A stretch of 6,769 nucleotides of DNA from Deltaproteobacteria bacterium. GTDB taxonomy: Bacteria; Desulfobacterota; Desulfobacteria; Desulfobacterales; ETH-SRB1. This document shows, piece after piece, positions 6,443 to 6,769 of this stretch. The position numbers and the translations under genes are program-made. The stretch is taken from the NCBI GenBank assembly GCA_019314185.1, contig JAFCZU010000441.1, positions 1 to 6,769 of the forward strand. Reading direction: 5' to 3'. The notes below the pieces were generated by a model. That model was given only the letters and a program-made list of their open reading frames with translations. It ran no database searches and was not told the DNA's origin. Position 1 is the stretch's first letter; every line of letters begins with the position of its first letter.

Positions 6443-6769
6443 ATGATCTCAATAAATGTTGGACGCATATTCTTAAAAGCTTTTAATAAAAAGAATAACA
6501 AATCATATTCCTCCAAGGAATTTTTTGAAAAAATCTTTTTTAACCTTTTTTTTAATCATTCCAACTATATGATTTGGCCCACAAACTCGCCTTTTGTACA
6601 GATGAAAAAAGGCCAAAAAGTACATCTTTTAAGCGAAGAAGAAAGACGTGATAAGCTGAATGAATTTTTTGTAAAGGCAAAAACAGAAACACCTGATTCT
6701 AGTTTTGCTATTGGATTTCCTGCTTCAGAATTAAAAGAGTTTGCAACAACATCAGGGCTTGTAAGTGAT
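6443..6769 (+). CDS. Probable Cascade large subunit (Cas8-like), 5' part only
   Basis: ATG 6443 begins 12 nt after the cas3 stop, and the frame is open to the right edge (109 codons), so the gene is partial here. AAAAAGATA at 6430-6438 is a weak ribosome site. The N-terminus reads MISINVGRIFLKAFNKKNNK, followed by SYSSKEFFEKIFFNLFFNHS and NYMIWPTNSPFVQ. Later come GFPASELKEF and ATTSGLVSD. No signal peptide or membrane segment is seen. I do not recognise a standard family. Position as the third gene of a cas5-cas3 operon, with the large subunit and cas7 still unaccounted for, makes a Cas8-type subunit the best guess; Csp2 of the PGING subtype is one candidate. A Cas7 is less likely because the N-terminus lacks the usual RAMP strand-helix opening. 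The coding call is strong; the function is inferred mainly from context. Confidence 0.5.
   Translation, partial: MISINVGRIFLKAFNKKNNKSYSSKEFFEKIFFNLFFNHSNYMIWPTNSPFVQMKKGQKVHLLSEEERRDKLNEFFVKAKTETPDSSFAIGFPASELKEFATTSGLVSD

Overview
The window is an accessory, defence-type region of a bacterial chromosome or large element. All recognisable genes lie on the + strand. The right half is AT-rich. The genes around 1-790 and 2060-3300 look more GC-balanced. Shine-Dalgarno-like purine runs and family content point to a Gram-negative bacterium. The DUF1016 and RhuM/Fic genes resemble my memory of homologues from anaerobic Desulfobacterota, but that assignment is a weak inference.

Layout, left to right. 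(1) 1-794 holds two damaged genes. The first is a RhuM-Fic/DOC protein that has lost its middle in frame, so an N-terminal DNA-binding segment joins directly to a complete Fic motif. The second is the frameshifted last third of a DinD-like (DNA damage-inducible protein D) gene. (2) 913-1761 is an intact cas6, the crRNA-processing endoribonuclease, probably starting at TTG 913. (3) 1789-3307 lies between cas6 and the other cas genes. It holds a broken ORF6N-domain gene, a tiny ORF, and an intact DUF1016/YhcG-family PD-(D/E)XK nuclease gene. That nuclease gene carries a 21-bp tandem duplication and two hairpin-forming palindromes in its variable linker. (4) 3308-3686 has no gene I can support and probably contains the promoter of the next operon. 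(5) 3687 to the right edge is a tight cas operon: a Cas5 most like the I-C Cas5 pattern, an HD-helicase Cas3 overlapping it by 7 nt, and, 12 nt further on, the first 109 codons of a protein that is probably the Cascade large subunit (Cas8-like) and runs out of the window.

Together this is the left part of a type I CRISPR-Cas system. Cas6 would cut pre-crRNA, Cas5 and the large subunit would build Cascade, and Cas3 would nick and unwind the target. The combination of Cas6, a Cas5d-like Cas5, HD-Cas3 and an unfamiliar large subunit does not match textbook I-C, which lacks Cas6. It may be a I-B relative such as the PGING subtype; I cannot settle this from the sequence alone. I see no CRISPR array, and no cas7, cas4, cas1 or cas2 in the window. 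The ORF6N, RhuM/Fic, DinD and DUF1016 genes are typical mobile or defence-island cargo, and three of these four are visibly decayed.
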